A stretch of DNA of 64,000 nucleotides. It comes from Asterias rubens (Eukaryota > Echinodermata > Asteroidea > Forcipulatida > Asteriidae). Positions 49,162 to 59,556 of this stretch are shown here, piece after piece (positions within the stretch are counted from its first letter, which is position 1; every line of letters begins with the position of its first letter). A model generated the notes under the pieces. It did not search any database and was not told the DNA's origin. It saw nothing but the letters and a program-made list of their open reading frames with translations. The position numbers and the translations under genes are program-made. The stretch is from assembly GCF_902459465.1 (NCBI RefSeq), contig NC_047072.1, positions 15,667,776 through 15,731,775 of the forward strand. Reading direction: 5' to 3'.

Positions 49162-49420
49162 GGTCATGTCACACAGGTTGATTTTTACAGCTTGGAGGCA
49201 ACCACTTGCACTGTGAGTAAAAGGAAGACTTCATCAATACAAAAGACACTCCTATAGCTTTCAGTTACCATCTCCAAGAAACTAGTAAGAAAGCTGGAAT
49301 GGGAATGTCTTTTCTTGTTAGAGAGTGCCTGGAACTGGTTGGCTGTAAATTGCCTCATCACGTGTGACGTAGCCTTTAGATTGGGCGCTTCGGGCTATAA
49401 ACGACGCGTTTCCTATGAAA

Positions 49421-49650
49421 TGAATGTTTTAAAAGTAGAATATAATGATCCATACAAATATGCCTCAAAACTGTGTGGTTTTCTATTTACTTGGTCAACC
49501 AACACAGTCCGCCATTTTGTGTTGTCAAAAATTTGATTTTGACAAGATGGCGGACTGTGTCAGTTCATTAAGTAAAAGAGAACACTCAATTTCAAGGCTT
49601 ATTTGTGTGGATCATTATATTCTACTTTTAAAACATCTTTCCATCCGTAT
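49421..49650. mobile_element. Foldback with two nested sets of inverted arms
   Basis: Outer arms TTTTAAAAGTAGAATATAAT (49,426) and ATTATATTCTACTTTTAAAA (49,614) are exact complements, extending through GATCCATACAAAT. Inner arms ACACAGTCCGCCATTTTGTG and its near complement sit at 49,502-49,562. Confidence 0.82.
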
Positions 49651-50339
49651 TAATTTCCCAAGAAATGCTTTGTATAGCCTGAATTGCCCAAATTTGAAGC
49701 AACGTGTTCCTTTAAACCAAAACATTCAATGCATATTGTCTCAACTTGTGATATTCAGAAGTGTTTCAAATAAAACAATAAAATAGAAAGACAAAGCTCA
49801 TTGGTCACCATTTATTTATTGATTGATTTGCAGAAATCTTCCACCCTCAAGTAAAACAATGATATGTTTATATACAATGTACTAAGGATTAGGGTTGACA
49901 TTTTGGGCTTTATAAACGAGTGGCTTAAACTGTGCCAGTAAGGTTACAGCATTGTTAATAGTGCACAACACAGAACACACTGTACATCATTTTGGGAGTG
50001 AATTCCTTTGTGTTTATCCTGATACCCAAAATGGCAGACAGGATAGGCATGTACGTGCGCTGTGCAATGAGTAAGTGTTAAATGAAATATTGGATGGTAA
50101 CCTTATTCTATTAAGTGAAAGTTTTGTGCTTAGCTACTTTTTGTGCTTAAGCAGCTCTTCTATGAAACTAGCCCCTGGTTATATCATCTGAATGACGCTA
50201 AACCTGATTATTAAAGTTTAATTTGTATGGAAAAAATAGACATAAATATTGGTTAGCTATAAAATGTGAATTACTCTGTCAACATTTATCTTATAGATGA
50301 CATGGTATGAAAAAGTAGTGTGAATGTAACTAAGTTTGT
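49651..50339. other. Intergenic, nothing recognised apart from a hairpin-repeat remnant
   Basis: A GTGCTTAAGCAGCTC remnant is at about 50,139. AATAAA candidates are at 49,769 and 49,778. No gene seen. Confidence 0.5.
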
Positions 50340-51420
50340 ATCATTGGTATTCAGGTTGGCTCAGTGGTATTCAGGCTGGTTCAGTGGTTTCTTTCCCATC
50401 ATTGGTATTCAGGTTGGCTCAGTGGTTTCTTTCCCATCATTGGTATTCAGGTTGGCTCAGTGGTTTCTTTCCCATCATTGGTATTCAGGTTGGCTCAGTG
50501 GTTTCTTTCCCTCCCTTTCACCTCAATAGACCCCGGTTTGAATCCAACCTCAGACTGCAGCCTTCAGGTTGGCTCAGTGGTTTCTTTCCCTCCCTTTCAC
50601 CTTAATAGACCCCGGTTTGAATCCAACCTCAGACTGCAGCCTTCAGGCTGGTTCAGTGGCTTCTTTCCCATCATTGGTATTCAGGTTGGCTCAGTGGTTT
50701 CTTTCCCTCCCTTTCACCTTAATAGACCCCGGTTTGAATCCAACCTCAGACTGCAGCCTTCAGGCTGGTTCAGTGGTTTCTTTCCCATCATTGGTATTCA
50801 GGTTGGTTCAGTGGTTTCTTTCCCTCCCTTTCACCTTAATAGACCCCGGTTTGAATCCAACCTCAGACTGCAGCCTTCAGGTTGGCTCAGTGGTTTCTTT
50901 CCCTCCCTTTCACCTTAATAGACCCCGGTTTGAATCCAACCTCAGACTGCAGCCTTCAGGCTGGTTCAGTGGTTTCTTTCCCATCATTGGTATTCAGGTT
51001 GGTTCAGTGGTTTCTTTCCCATCATTGGTATTCAGGTTGGCTCAGTGGTTTCTTTCCCATCATTGGTATTCAGGTTGGCTCAGTGGTTTCTTTCCCATCA
51101 TTGGTATTCAGGTTGGTTCAGTGGTTTCTTTCCCATCATTGGTATTCAGGTTGGTTCAGTGGTTTCTTTCCCATCATTGGTATTCAGGTTGGCTCAGTGG
51201 TTTCTTTCCCTCCCTTTCACCTCAATAGACCCCGGTTTGAATCCCATCTCAGACTGCAGCCTTCAGGTTGGCTCAGTGGTTTCTTTCCCTCCCTTTCACC
51301 TTAATAGACCCCGGTTTGAATCCCACCTCAGACTGCAGCCTTGCATGTGGATCAAGGTTTTCAGTCCCCATCAGGTTGTGTTGGTTTCCTCAATTTGAGT
51401 TTTCCTCCCACATCTAAAAG
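50340..51420 (+). mobile_element. tRNA-derived SINE (family 2) with amplified head, about 20 partial units
   Basis: Two interleaved unit types occur. The short type is CATTGGTATTCAGGTTGGCT plus CAGTGGTTTCTTTCCC, with the A box only. The long type adds CCCCGGTTTGAATCCAACCT, the B box. The last unit runs into the SINE body (GTTTTCAGTCCCCATCAGGT). The long open frames here are products of the repeat. Confidence 0.85.
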
Positions 51421-51863
51421 TTAATTTTTTTCATAATCTTTGCTACGCTCAGATATCTTGAGGCCTATGGGTCACACTTTAAGGCTCAGGTTCCAAGGTT
51501 TTGTTACCAGACAAATATTAATGATAATGATAATGACTAATCATGCAACTATTACTGTATTGATCTATTGTCAATTATTATTTGAAACAAGTCATTTGAA
51601 TCAGGTGAGGTTTGCGGTGACATTATGTTTAACATCTCTCTGAGTAGTGGTTGTTCTGAGAGGAGCAGGAATGGTTCTCAGAATCAGTTCTATCCAATAC
51701 CTCCATTATGGGGCTAACAATTTAGTTTTTTTCCCCCATTCAATTCATTGTGATCAAAGTGAGGCTTGGAGGTAATTAGTCTGGCTCCTGTGTATAAGAT
51801 CATATTCTATGATTATTATTATGCATGCAGTTAGATGCATGGTGTATTGTGTATTGTTTGCTG
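51421..51863. other. Intergenic between the SINE array and the P450 stop codon
   Basis: This is the 3' side of the minus-strand P450. No canonical AATAAA (TTTATT on plus) was found close to the stop; AATAAT variants are near 51,812. Confidence 0.4.
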
Positions 51864-54800
51864 TCAGCGTTTCACGCAGCAGACCTTGAATTTTGGAGCA
51901 TACATGACGAGACCTCCAGTGGGTAGATCTAGAGGCGGGAGCCCTTCTCCTTCTGGTACCTTGAAGGTGAATCGTTGTAAGATGGTCACAGTGAATATAA
52001 ACAGCTCCATCTTAGTCAATGCTTCACCCAGACACATACGCCGACCTGAAAATTGGCAATTAGGCAGGAATTAGACAAGGAATAATCAATTTTTAGTCAT
52101 TTGCGTATGCCCTGTTTTTTCCTGGAACTACTTGCAATTTTGGTGTGTATGAAGAACAAATTGACTGGAATGGGATTCGAATCTGTGACAATTTGATTTA
52201 CATTCTAGTCAGAATTTTAAACTAGGGGTTGCAGGTTCAAATCCCATTCCAGTCACTCGATGTTCACTCCAAAACAAGAATTATTAAACGAAACAGTTCT
52301 CCAACCAGGTTCTTTTATATTGCTTTATTATCCCTGGGGTTCCACCAAGGTTTGTTTTATTTTGTCCAGTGTGTTTGTTGCTTTTTTGTTTTTATGTTAA
52401 CTTACCCAAACCAAAAGGAATCCAGTCTTTCCTAGGAACGAGTGTCTTTCCATCTTCAGACAGGAATCGCTCTGGTCTACATTCGGTAGGATTGTCAAAT
52501 ACTGCAGGATTATTGTGAATGTAGAAAACATTGCCAAACACTGGAGTTCCTACACACAACAGGTAGATAGCAAACAAATACACAATAAGACAAGTGTTTT
52601 GTATAAAACATGAAAATTACTGAGTTTTCCAGCAAGGAAGAAATAAGAACAAAATTGCCCCGTTTTTATGATAGATAAAACAGTGAAGACAGTGGGAGCA
52701 CTTTAAGACTAATGCCTTATGCAATGTTTTAATGTAACTAGTTAATCTTTTTTGTTTCATGTTCTAAATGATAGTTGTTGGTTTATAAAACAATTACTAG
52801 TTTGCAAAATAAGAATATTATTTTGTTTAAAAAAATGTTAGCTCTAAAATATATAAAAAATACTGAGAAACAAATATGGGAAATGTTATTGTAAACAATA
52901 GGTGAACAATTCTTTATACATTTGTTGTTGTATTTCTCTTTAATTCTTTGAGCTGTTATCCAAAGTTGAATCAATTACCCTTTGGAATGTTGTAACCGCA
53001 CAATTGAACTCCAGACTGCTGTAAATGTCTAAAGATGATTGCCGCCAGAGGGCGCAGTCTCTGGACCTCCATCAAGAAGGCACATGTGTATGGCATTGCT
53101 TCTCTGTGTGTAGTGGAGACTATGCCATTTGCTCCCACAGCGTGATCTATCTCAACCAGTATCTGTGTGCAGTTAACAAAACATAAACATTGATATAAGA
53201 AAAAAATTAATTGGTGATAACCTTTTGTGTATAAAACGTATAAGGAAGAAGAGAACTTATGACAAAATAATGTGTTCATGTATAAATGAAGAAAGTTTTT
53301 ACATGGTTCGTTGATTGAAAGTCTTTTTAAAGCGCAAAATATTGAATGCGAAATGTTTATCTTCAAATATGTTTCAATATCAACAAGAAATATTAGTATT
53401 TTGTGTTTACGACAGAAGGTTGTACTTATGAAAGGGTTGAATTTTGTTCACAAGTTTGCAGTAAGAGTGTTACTATAATTTTGATGTATTTACAAAATAT
53501 TCCTACTTTTTTCCCCCTTTTTTTTTATAATGGTGGCAAATTGTTATAATTGATTTTACTTTACCTTTTTCTGTATTTCGGGGTATCGTATCAAATACAC
53601 AATGATCCACAGTGTGGTATTAGACAAGGTACCAGTCCCTGCTCCAAACAAGTCCGATATACTGTGTACAATTCCTAGCTCACTATGTTGTATTGGATCA
53701 TTGGTTTCCTGACGTCTCTCCATCTCAACTAGATATGCATCCATCATATCCCGTAGGTTGGTTCGATCCAATGTGGCTTTATGACGTTCCAAATGTGCCC
53801 AGATGAAGTCCTCATGCGCTTTGAACATTCCTCGTCGTCTCTTGTACCATCTTGAATGCCATAGGGGTGGGATAATATTAGCAGGCTCTAACAGTCTTAC
53901 TCCTTCAATAAGCTCCATCATGATGTTAAGCTGCTCCTCAAAGTTCTTATCATGGAAGTCGTATCTCGTCCCGTAAGTGATTGTACTAATGATGTTAGAT
54001 GAAGCATTGAAGAGGAGGCTGTTTAGAATCACAGGTTGCCCGTTGAGTCTTTCCATCTCTTGACAGAAGAATCGCCCTTCTTCCTGGATGCGAGATTCTA
54101 AGCTTCTCTTACCGAATCCGAAACCTCGAAGTGTCTTCAAGGAAAAACGTCTTCGTTGTCTCCATTTCTCTCCGTTCTCCCAGAAAAGACTGCCTGGTAT
54201 TAAAGTAAAACGATCATTATCCGAATAGCTAATAATGTGCGATCTCAATTAACTTAGTCAAATTTTAATGGGGTGGTGCAAAAGTTCTGAAAATGCTTTC
54301 ATACTTTAATATGTTTTAATAAGGGAATACCAATAGGAATAGCGAAACTGTCTGAGGTTTTTATGAATACATGTTTTAAATGTGCATAAGGGTTAAAGAA
54401 TATTAAATGTGTTTTAATTTTTATACATGTCAGGACATTAATTTTTGCAAATGTCGAGAGGTTCGGATCCCACTCGAGTAATATTTACCTGTGGACTTTT
54501 TTTCCAAAAAGTATGTGGTAGTGGACGATGAAATTTGGGTTTAAAGGATACTTTTTTTGATAATGTATAAGTCCTGCAGGATGTCTTACCTACATCTCGT
54601 TTACTCTCTAAAACCCAAGACATGATCATATTATCTGAGAACTCATCAGCTCTGCTCACATAAGCACTTCTCAACGTCTCGTAGTCACTCAACATCACTA
54701 CAAGCTGCGGCCCCATACGAATGCTCAAGATCTTGCCATATTTATCAGCAAGATTGCAAAAGGAAACCAGTGGGTCCGGGAAAAGCCCAGGGAGGTAGCC

Positions 54801-54974
54801 GAGTAGAGGCCAACCCATGGGGCCTGGAGGAAGATTCTTCGGCTTGAGAATGTAGATGAGGAAACATATGAGGCAAACTATGACTGCTGTTATAATATGC
54901 TGGCTCTGGATGAACTCCGGCAGCATCGCTTGCCTGACTGCCTCCATGATAAATCCCTCCACAAGAATATCCAC
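51864..54974 (-). CDS. Cytochrome P450, CYP2-type microsomal monooxygenase (5 exons, complete)
   Basis: Exons on the minus strand: 54,974-54,590; 54,193-53,565; 53,162-52,979; 52,549-52,406; 52,045-51,864; 1,524 nt, 507 residues, all phases joining. It would insert one oxygen atom into a lipophilic substrate at the ER, using electrons from P450 reductase. Seen in order: membrane anchor IITAVIVCLICFLIYIL; proline hinge LPPGPMGWPLLG; WRQRRRFSL (helix C, haem propionate); I-helix SDLFGAGTGTLSNTT; EVQR (ExxR); RPERF; haem loop FGLGRRMCLGE with the cysteine ligand. Length is normal for the family. The I-helix lacks the usual acid (AGTGT rather than AGTET). A second in-frame Met lies at 54,947. The sequence resembles CYP2 clan members, but I cannot name a subfamily or substrate. 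Five exons is fewer than the nine of vertebrate CYP2 genes. Confidence 0.95.
52140..52256. mobile_element. Two facing SINE ends in P450 intron region
   Basis: GACTGGAATGGGATTCGAAT and the inverted GGTTCAAATCCCATTCCAGT face each other around AT-rich sequence in intron 4 of the P450 gene. Both are B-box ends of a family 1-like SINE. Confidence 0.6.
54321..54370. mobile_element. 50-bp internal-deletion derivative of the foldback element
   Basis: AAGGGAAT (one end) is joined directly to ACCAATAGGAATAGCGAAAC and TGTCTGAGG (the other end), matching both ends of 47,021-47,497 with the interior gone. ATGTTTTAA flanks it on both sides (54,311-54,319 and 54,371-54,379). It lies in intron 1 of the P450. 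Confidence 0.75.
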
Positions 54975-55081
54975 AAGGTTTGGATTTCTCTTGTGCAGGA
55001 GGTGTGTAGTTCTCTGCAGTTCTCTGGTGTTCTGAACTAAAGTCTGTGTCGAGAATGGTGAACCTCCCTCGTGATCTTTGG

Positions 55082-55092
55082 AATTTATACTA
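55082..55092 (-). promoter_or_regulatory. Possible TATA box of the P450 gene
   Basis: GTATAAATTCC on the minus strand, about 110 bp upstream of the chosen start codon. It is the only good TATA match in the near 5' flank; the start of transcription is not known. Confidence 0.4.
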
Positions 55093-56460
55093 AATGATAA
55101 AGGCTAGCAGGAATTTGACCCAACAAACCATAGAAAACAAACTATGCTGTGGCTAAATTTGTTTCAAAAGCTTTTGTTTATTCTGCTTAACTTGGCTTGT
55201 CGCTGCTGTATCAGTGTGTTATTTGTTTATAAAGTTAAAAACATTAAATGCGGATTCGGTGCTACAAGCAGCTAACAAAAGCTATATAATTTTTCAGAAG
55301 CCTGTTATTTGTTATGCTGGATCCAACAACAAATAAATTCTCCATGAAATAGTATATCAGAGAGACCTGAAAATCGATTTGTGTTTAATTTTAGATTTTA
55401 TCTGCCAAGTTTTTGAGGATAGGCAATGTGAGGTCTAGTTAAAATGTCTATATTTGTCAGTAAAAAGGTTCATTGTGGGATATAGCATTATCTGTTACTC
55501 TTTGTTAATTGAAATGGAGGTCAACATCGGTATTGAAATAGACCAGTGTATTGTTTAGGAAACTAATAATAGTAGATTATCACACTATTAATCTTGAACT
55601 TGGGATGCTAAAGTTCAGTACGGGGCATACAGGAATTATCACACAGTGTGCAGTAACCCCTTCGACCTGTATTAAATTGAACTTTGTTGGGTACCCTTTT
55701 TATTAGCATGATTATTGATAGTTTCTGCATATACGAGCCAGCCTATTGCTTGTGTGGTCTCAGTGTTAAATTCAAAATTGTGCCCACCCCCCCCCCCTCC
55801 AAAAAAACAAGCCGAACATACCAGTGGTACTATAGATAGGTAGGCCAAGGCCTAATTGAAAACAAACACAGCTCAGAATATGAATAATGTTTTTGAGTTT
55901 GTTAGTTTACAGTGTGAGTTGCGAATGGAATCGTTTTTACAAAACAATACAAATGGTATTTTTTTTTAGCCGTGTAGTCTTTTCGAAACGAAAACATCAT
56001 GAGATAGGCCTAGGCACCATACTTTCACACCTTGAGGTGTTGCGCCTGCACTACACTTTTTAAGTTTCCTAAACGAATCAGTTTCGTTTGATGAACTTTT
56101 CAATTATCCCTATACCCCGCCACTGTGCAATTTGTTGTGCACAATAACCAGTTCACGTTATAGCACCCGTTGTGTTCATTAGCTAAATTTCTCATTTCCT
56201 TTGATCAAAGGTCTTTAGAAACTTCCATGACGTGTGTTGTCTTTTTATTTAATAGGTAGATAATCATACGCCACTCATAACCCTAGTATAATGTCCTTAG
56301 AAGTTAGCATGAGGGCCCTGTATTATTAGAATCACATTTGTTTCTCTGCTATAGACCTATACAAACTAAATTTAATATTTAAAAATAGAATTATGGTCTA
56401 ATGATAAACCTGTAGCCACCCCTCCGAGATTAATTTGTCTCACCAAACAAGTTTGGAGCC
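55093..56460. other. Intergenic, no gene seen
   Basis: AT-rich, with a C9 run near 55,787. Two palindrome-like short motifs but no TIR element, array or convincing exon. Confidence 0.5.
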
Positions 56461-56464
56461 CTTT

Positions 56465-56624
56465 CTGTGACCATATAAGGACAAAGAGTTCTCACGTGTT
56501 GGTGTTATGCAAATCAGCCCAGTGGCGTGACCCCACGACCCCGAGAGACGCGCAAGCGCAGTAGCCGTGCCGTCCGTGAACGTTTTTCATACTGAAGAAG
56601 CAATGGACGACTTCAACATGTAAC
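56465..56624 (+). promoter_or_regulatory. CpG-rich promoter-like segment
   Basis: In an AT-rich setting this 160 bp holds CCATATAAGG (perfect CArG box, 56,471), CACGTG (E-box, 56,493), ATGCAAAT (octamer, 56,507) and CGCGCAAGCGCA (close to the NRF1 site, 56,549), plus many CpGs. It lies directly before a candidate first coding exon. Direction is inferred from that exon. Confidence 0.5.
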
Positions 56625-56695
56625 ATGTCTTCGTCTCAGAAATTCAATATTTTGACCGCGATTCCGGCTTCAAAATTACCCCCAAAGTATGCATG
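56625..56695 (+). CDS. Candidate first coding exon of an unrecognised gene
   Basis: ATG with A at -3 opens MSSSQKFNILTAIPASKLPP, continuing to KYA and a split codon at ATG/GTAAGT, a strong donor. A 6-codon upstream ORF (MDDFNM, 56,603-56,623) ends one base before this ATG. I do not recognise the protein and found no convincing second exon; it could lie beyond the CAP gene or outside the window. The alternative is that the region is a non-coding transcript start. Confidence 0.42.
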
Positions 56696-57015
56696 GTAAG
56701 TCGAGAGAGTCTTTGTTCGAATTATGATATGAAAGTATGAAAATATTACTCGTAAACTTTGAAGAATGTTAAGCTTGTTTCCAGTACAGGGCGGTAAATT
56801 AAAGATTGAAAATACCACGTGTGGATGTGACGTGAGCAGACGGTATTTTAATGTTCAGTTTTGTGTTTGTTGACATGTTAACTTTTGTGCTTTTGACATG
56901 TTAAGTTTGAATTCCGACCCTTTATTGTTTGGGTCTTAAGTAGAAGAAATTTGAACCGTAATTCCCTCTTTACTATTGAATATTTTTAAAAAGTGGGAAC
57001 AAGTTATGGAGGGCT

Positions 57016-57220
57016 GAAATAGAGCATCTTGAAGTCCACCACTTCATGATGGGGGTAGGCAAACAGTAAGGGGATTGGGTTTGAAATAGAGCATCTTGAA
57101 GTCCACTACTTCATGATGGGGGTAGGCAAACAGTAAGGGGATTGGGTTTGAAATAGAGCATGTTGAAGTCCACCACTTCATGATGGGGGTAGGCAAACAG
57201 TAAGGGGATTGGGTTTGACA
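57016..57220. repeat. 67-bp tandem repeat, three copies
   Basis: GAAATAGAGCATCTTGAAGT followed by CACTTCATGATGGGGGTAGG, three near-identical copies in intergenic sequence. Confidence 0.92.
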
Positions 57221-58640
57221 TCTCCTCTCCTTAAAAAGTGGGCTTCGCTTACCCTACTCCTAGAACTATGATGTTCGTTGCTATGAGTAACCTTACCCTA
57301 GCCAGAATTCAGGTCCTATTATGACTGGTAGGTGGAGTGAGGCAATTGAAAACAACAATTTAAGTCACAAAGGACAAATATATAGCAGTGTATATACACA
57401 TCATTTTATTGGCTTAAGTTGAGTTGACCAGACCCAAGAACAAAGATATACAAAAGCAATATAATTAATAAGCTAATAAGATGATTACTAAGTGTTGAGG
57501 ATATTGCATTTTTTAAATGCAAATAGGGGTTTTCTCTATTGTGAGGACGTTAATAATGCGGTTCGGCAAATTTTCCGTTACAAGATTTGCAATGAGATGA
57601 TCTTGAAAAGCTTACCCAAACTGAAAACTAGATTAAAACATTAAAATTCACTAAGAAAAACTTCCTGAACCCTTCTTGTTATCTTGTACCCTCAGTTTTT
57701 CCCTGTTAAGTACTCTCGTCCAAAGCAACACAAAACCTTTTCAGTTTTGTGAATTCAAAACAGAACACACCAACGTAAAAAAAAAAAAAAAAAAAGACAC
57801 AAATTTCAGCCACCAATTTTTAGTCTGGAGAGCGCGCCTCGTTATCAAACATAGTTTTAACCACGTGTGAGCCGTTTTCACCCAGTGACCAGGAACACTG
57901 ACCCAAATTTAAAACGATGAGCACTGATAGTTTGTTCTCTGCAGAAAATATTAAATTATTCTTGAAAAACACTTGTAGCTGTCACTGACCACGGTGTTTT
58001 ACTTTGCATTTCCAAGCTTAAACATTATTTGAACTTTAGTTTCTGGCAACCATTGATCTCCGCAGTATAATGGAGATAATTGGTTGTAACTCGGTAAAGA
58101 TGTTAAAAGTAACGTCTGGAGTTGGAAAGAAGGGGCTTTTGATAATCAATGAGCAGGGGGGGGGGGGTTGAGTTAAATTTAAATACTCCTTGGTGTGTTA
58201 AACTAATTAGTTATCTTAAACCTTATTAGTTGTCTGCATGGCTTTCTTAAATGACTATTTTTTCCCTCGGTGGTGGGGGGGGGGGGGCGGGTGATTAGAA
58301 CCAGGGTTTTCAACATTTATATAATAGAAAACAAATAACATTTCATGAGAGCAACTTCGTTGGGTTTATTTCGTATAATATCCCGCATAAAGACATACAT
58401 TTCAAATAAATAACTGGCCGTTTTTAACAACCCATGTTTTTAATAACAACCGGATGTCAACTTTATTAAAATCATGCAATTATAGACAATGTTTTATAGC
58501 AGTAATAAACTTCCATTTTGATGATTCTAAAAACACTTCACGGTTTCATTAATAATAGTTTTGTCGGAAGGGGAACTGCTTGTGAATATTGGTTTCAAAT
58601 AAAAAATATCATGTTTGTAATATTTTCAGCTAGGGCGTCT
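57221..58640. other. Intergenic, homopolymer-rich, no gene seen
   Basis: Contains A20 near 57,777, G10 near 58,157 and G13 near 58,274, and several CA/AT-rich stretches. The short open frames are not like known proteins. A possible acceptor at 57,694 (CCCTCAG/TTTTTCCC) could follow the 56,625 exon, but its frame closes within about 20 codons. Confidence 0.45.
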
Positions 58641-58647
58641 GAAAATG

Positions 58648-58768
58648 TTGAAAGTTTCGGTAAAGGCCTACCCATAATCTACTCTGTGCAAATAAATAAA
58701 ACGTTTATTTGAAAGTTTCGGTAAAGGCCTACCCATAATCTACTCTGTGCAAATAAATAAAACGTTTA
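58648..58768. repeat. 61-bp direct duplication
   Basis: TTGAAAGTTTCGGTAAAGGC up to AATAAATAAAACGTTTA is present twice in direct succession, with one changed base near the end. Confidence 0.9.
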
Positions 58769-59556
58769 GTTGACTTAGCTTTATTTATTTATCATAGAAC
58801 CTCCAGTAGATATTAAAATCATTTAGCAAGTATTGATAGCTCTATAGTGAACTATTGAAGCGGTCGTTGATCTTTCCTCTTCTTTAACCCAGTCAAGCGG
58901 AACCAACAGCGGATCATGACGTCATCTATTAGTCCAGAGCTGTCAACAAAAATAAAACATCAAACGTTTTTTAAACAAAAGACCGTACAAGTTTTCCGTT
59001 TATTTTGACTTTTTGGGGAAATTTTAAGTATAAAACGTCTGATGACGTCACATTTATTTTCGTTGGCTATTTAAAAGTACTTAAAACGTGCAAATCACAA
59101 TTACACACGACGTCATTGACCGCCATCTTTGATACAATAAATGAAATCGTCCTGTGCACGGCGGGCGACACGCTGCGCACGGTTTGTGCATGTTTCATCA
59201 GAGATTGTGACTTTTAGCTGCAACGCAACGCTGGATGACACGCGTACGTAGTGACACTCCGTGCATGTAAAATCATGTTGCGCCAGCATACCCGCATTGA
59301 TAATGAAAGTGATAAGGATCAATTGATTTCCATTATAATAGAGATCAAATAAATTGGTATATCCTGTTGGAACAGTTTGGAAAGTCATTGCGTCACACGT
59401 GCGCGTATCTGCCTCACCTTAAAATGGTTGTGTGTTTGTTTGCTTCTTCCAAAATCACATGTCATCGTTCAAAAGCATTTCTTATGAAAGAAACGTTTAG
59501 TTCCTTTAAAACTTAATATACAAAATGTAAATACAACTCTGTGATTGTTGAAATTT
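58769..59556. other. Region downstream of the CAP gene
   Basis: Two ATGACGTCA sites (near 58,916 and 59,040) and a moderately CpG-rich 150 bp (59,130-59,280). An open frame of 91 codons on the minus strand (59,113-59,388) is not like any protein I know and is left uncalled. Confidence 0.4.

Noticed and set aside
50320..51398. Five overlapping frames up to 219 codons
   Set aside because: All lie in a SINE-head array and read the same DNA in several frames.
59113..59388. 91-codon minus-strand frame
   Set aside because: No recognisable domain or signal, no splice link to the CAP gene, moderate length for chance in this region.
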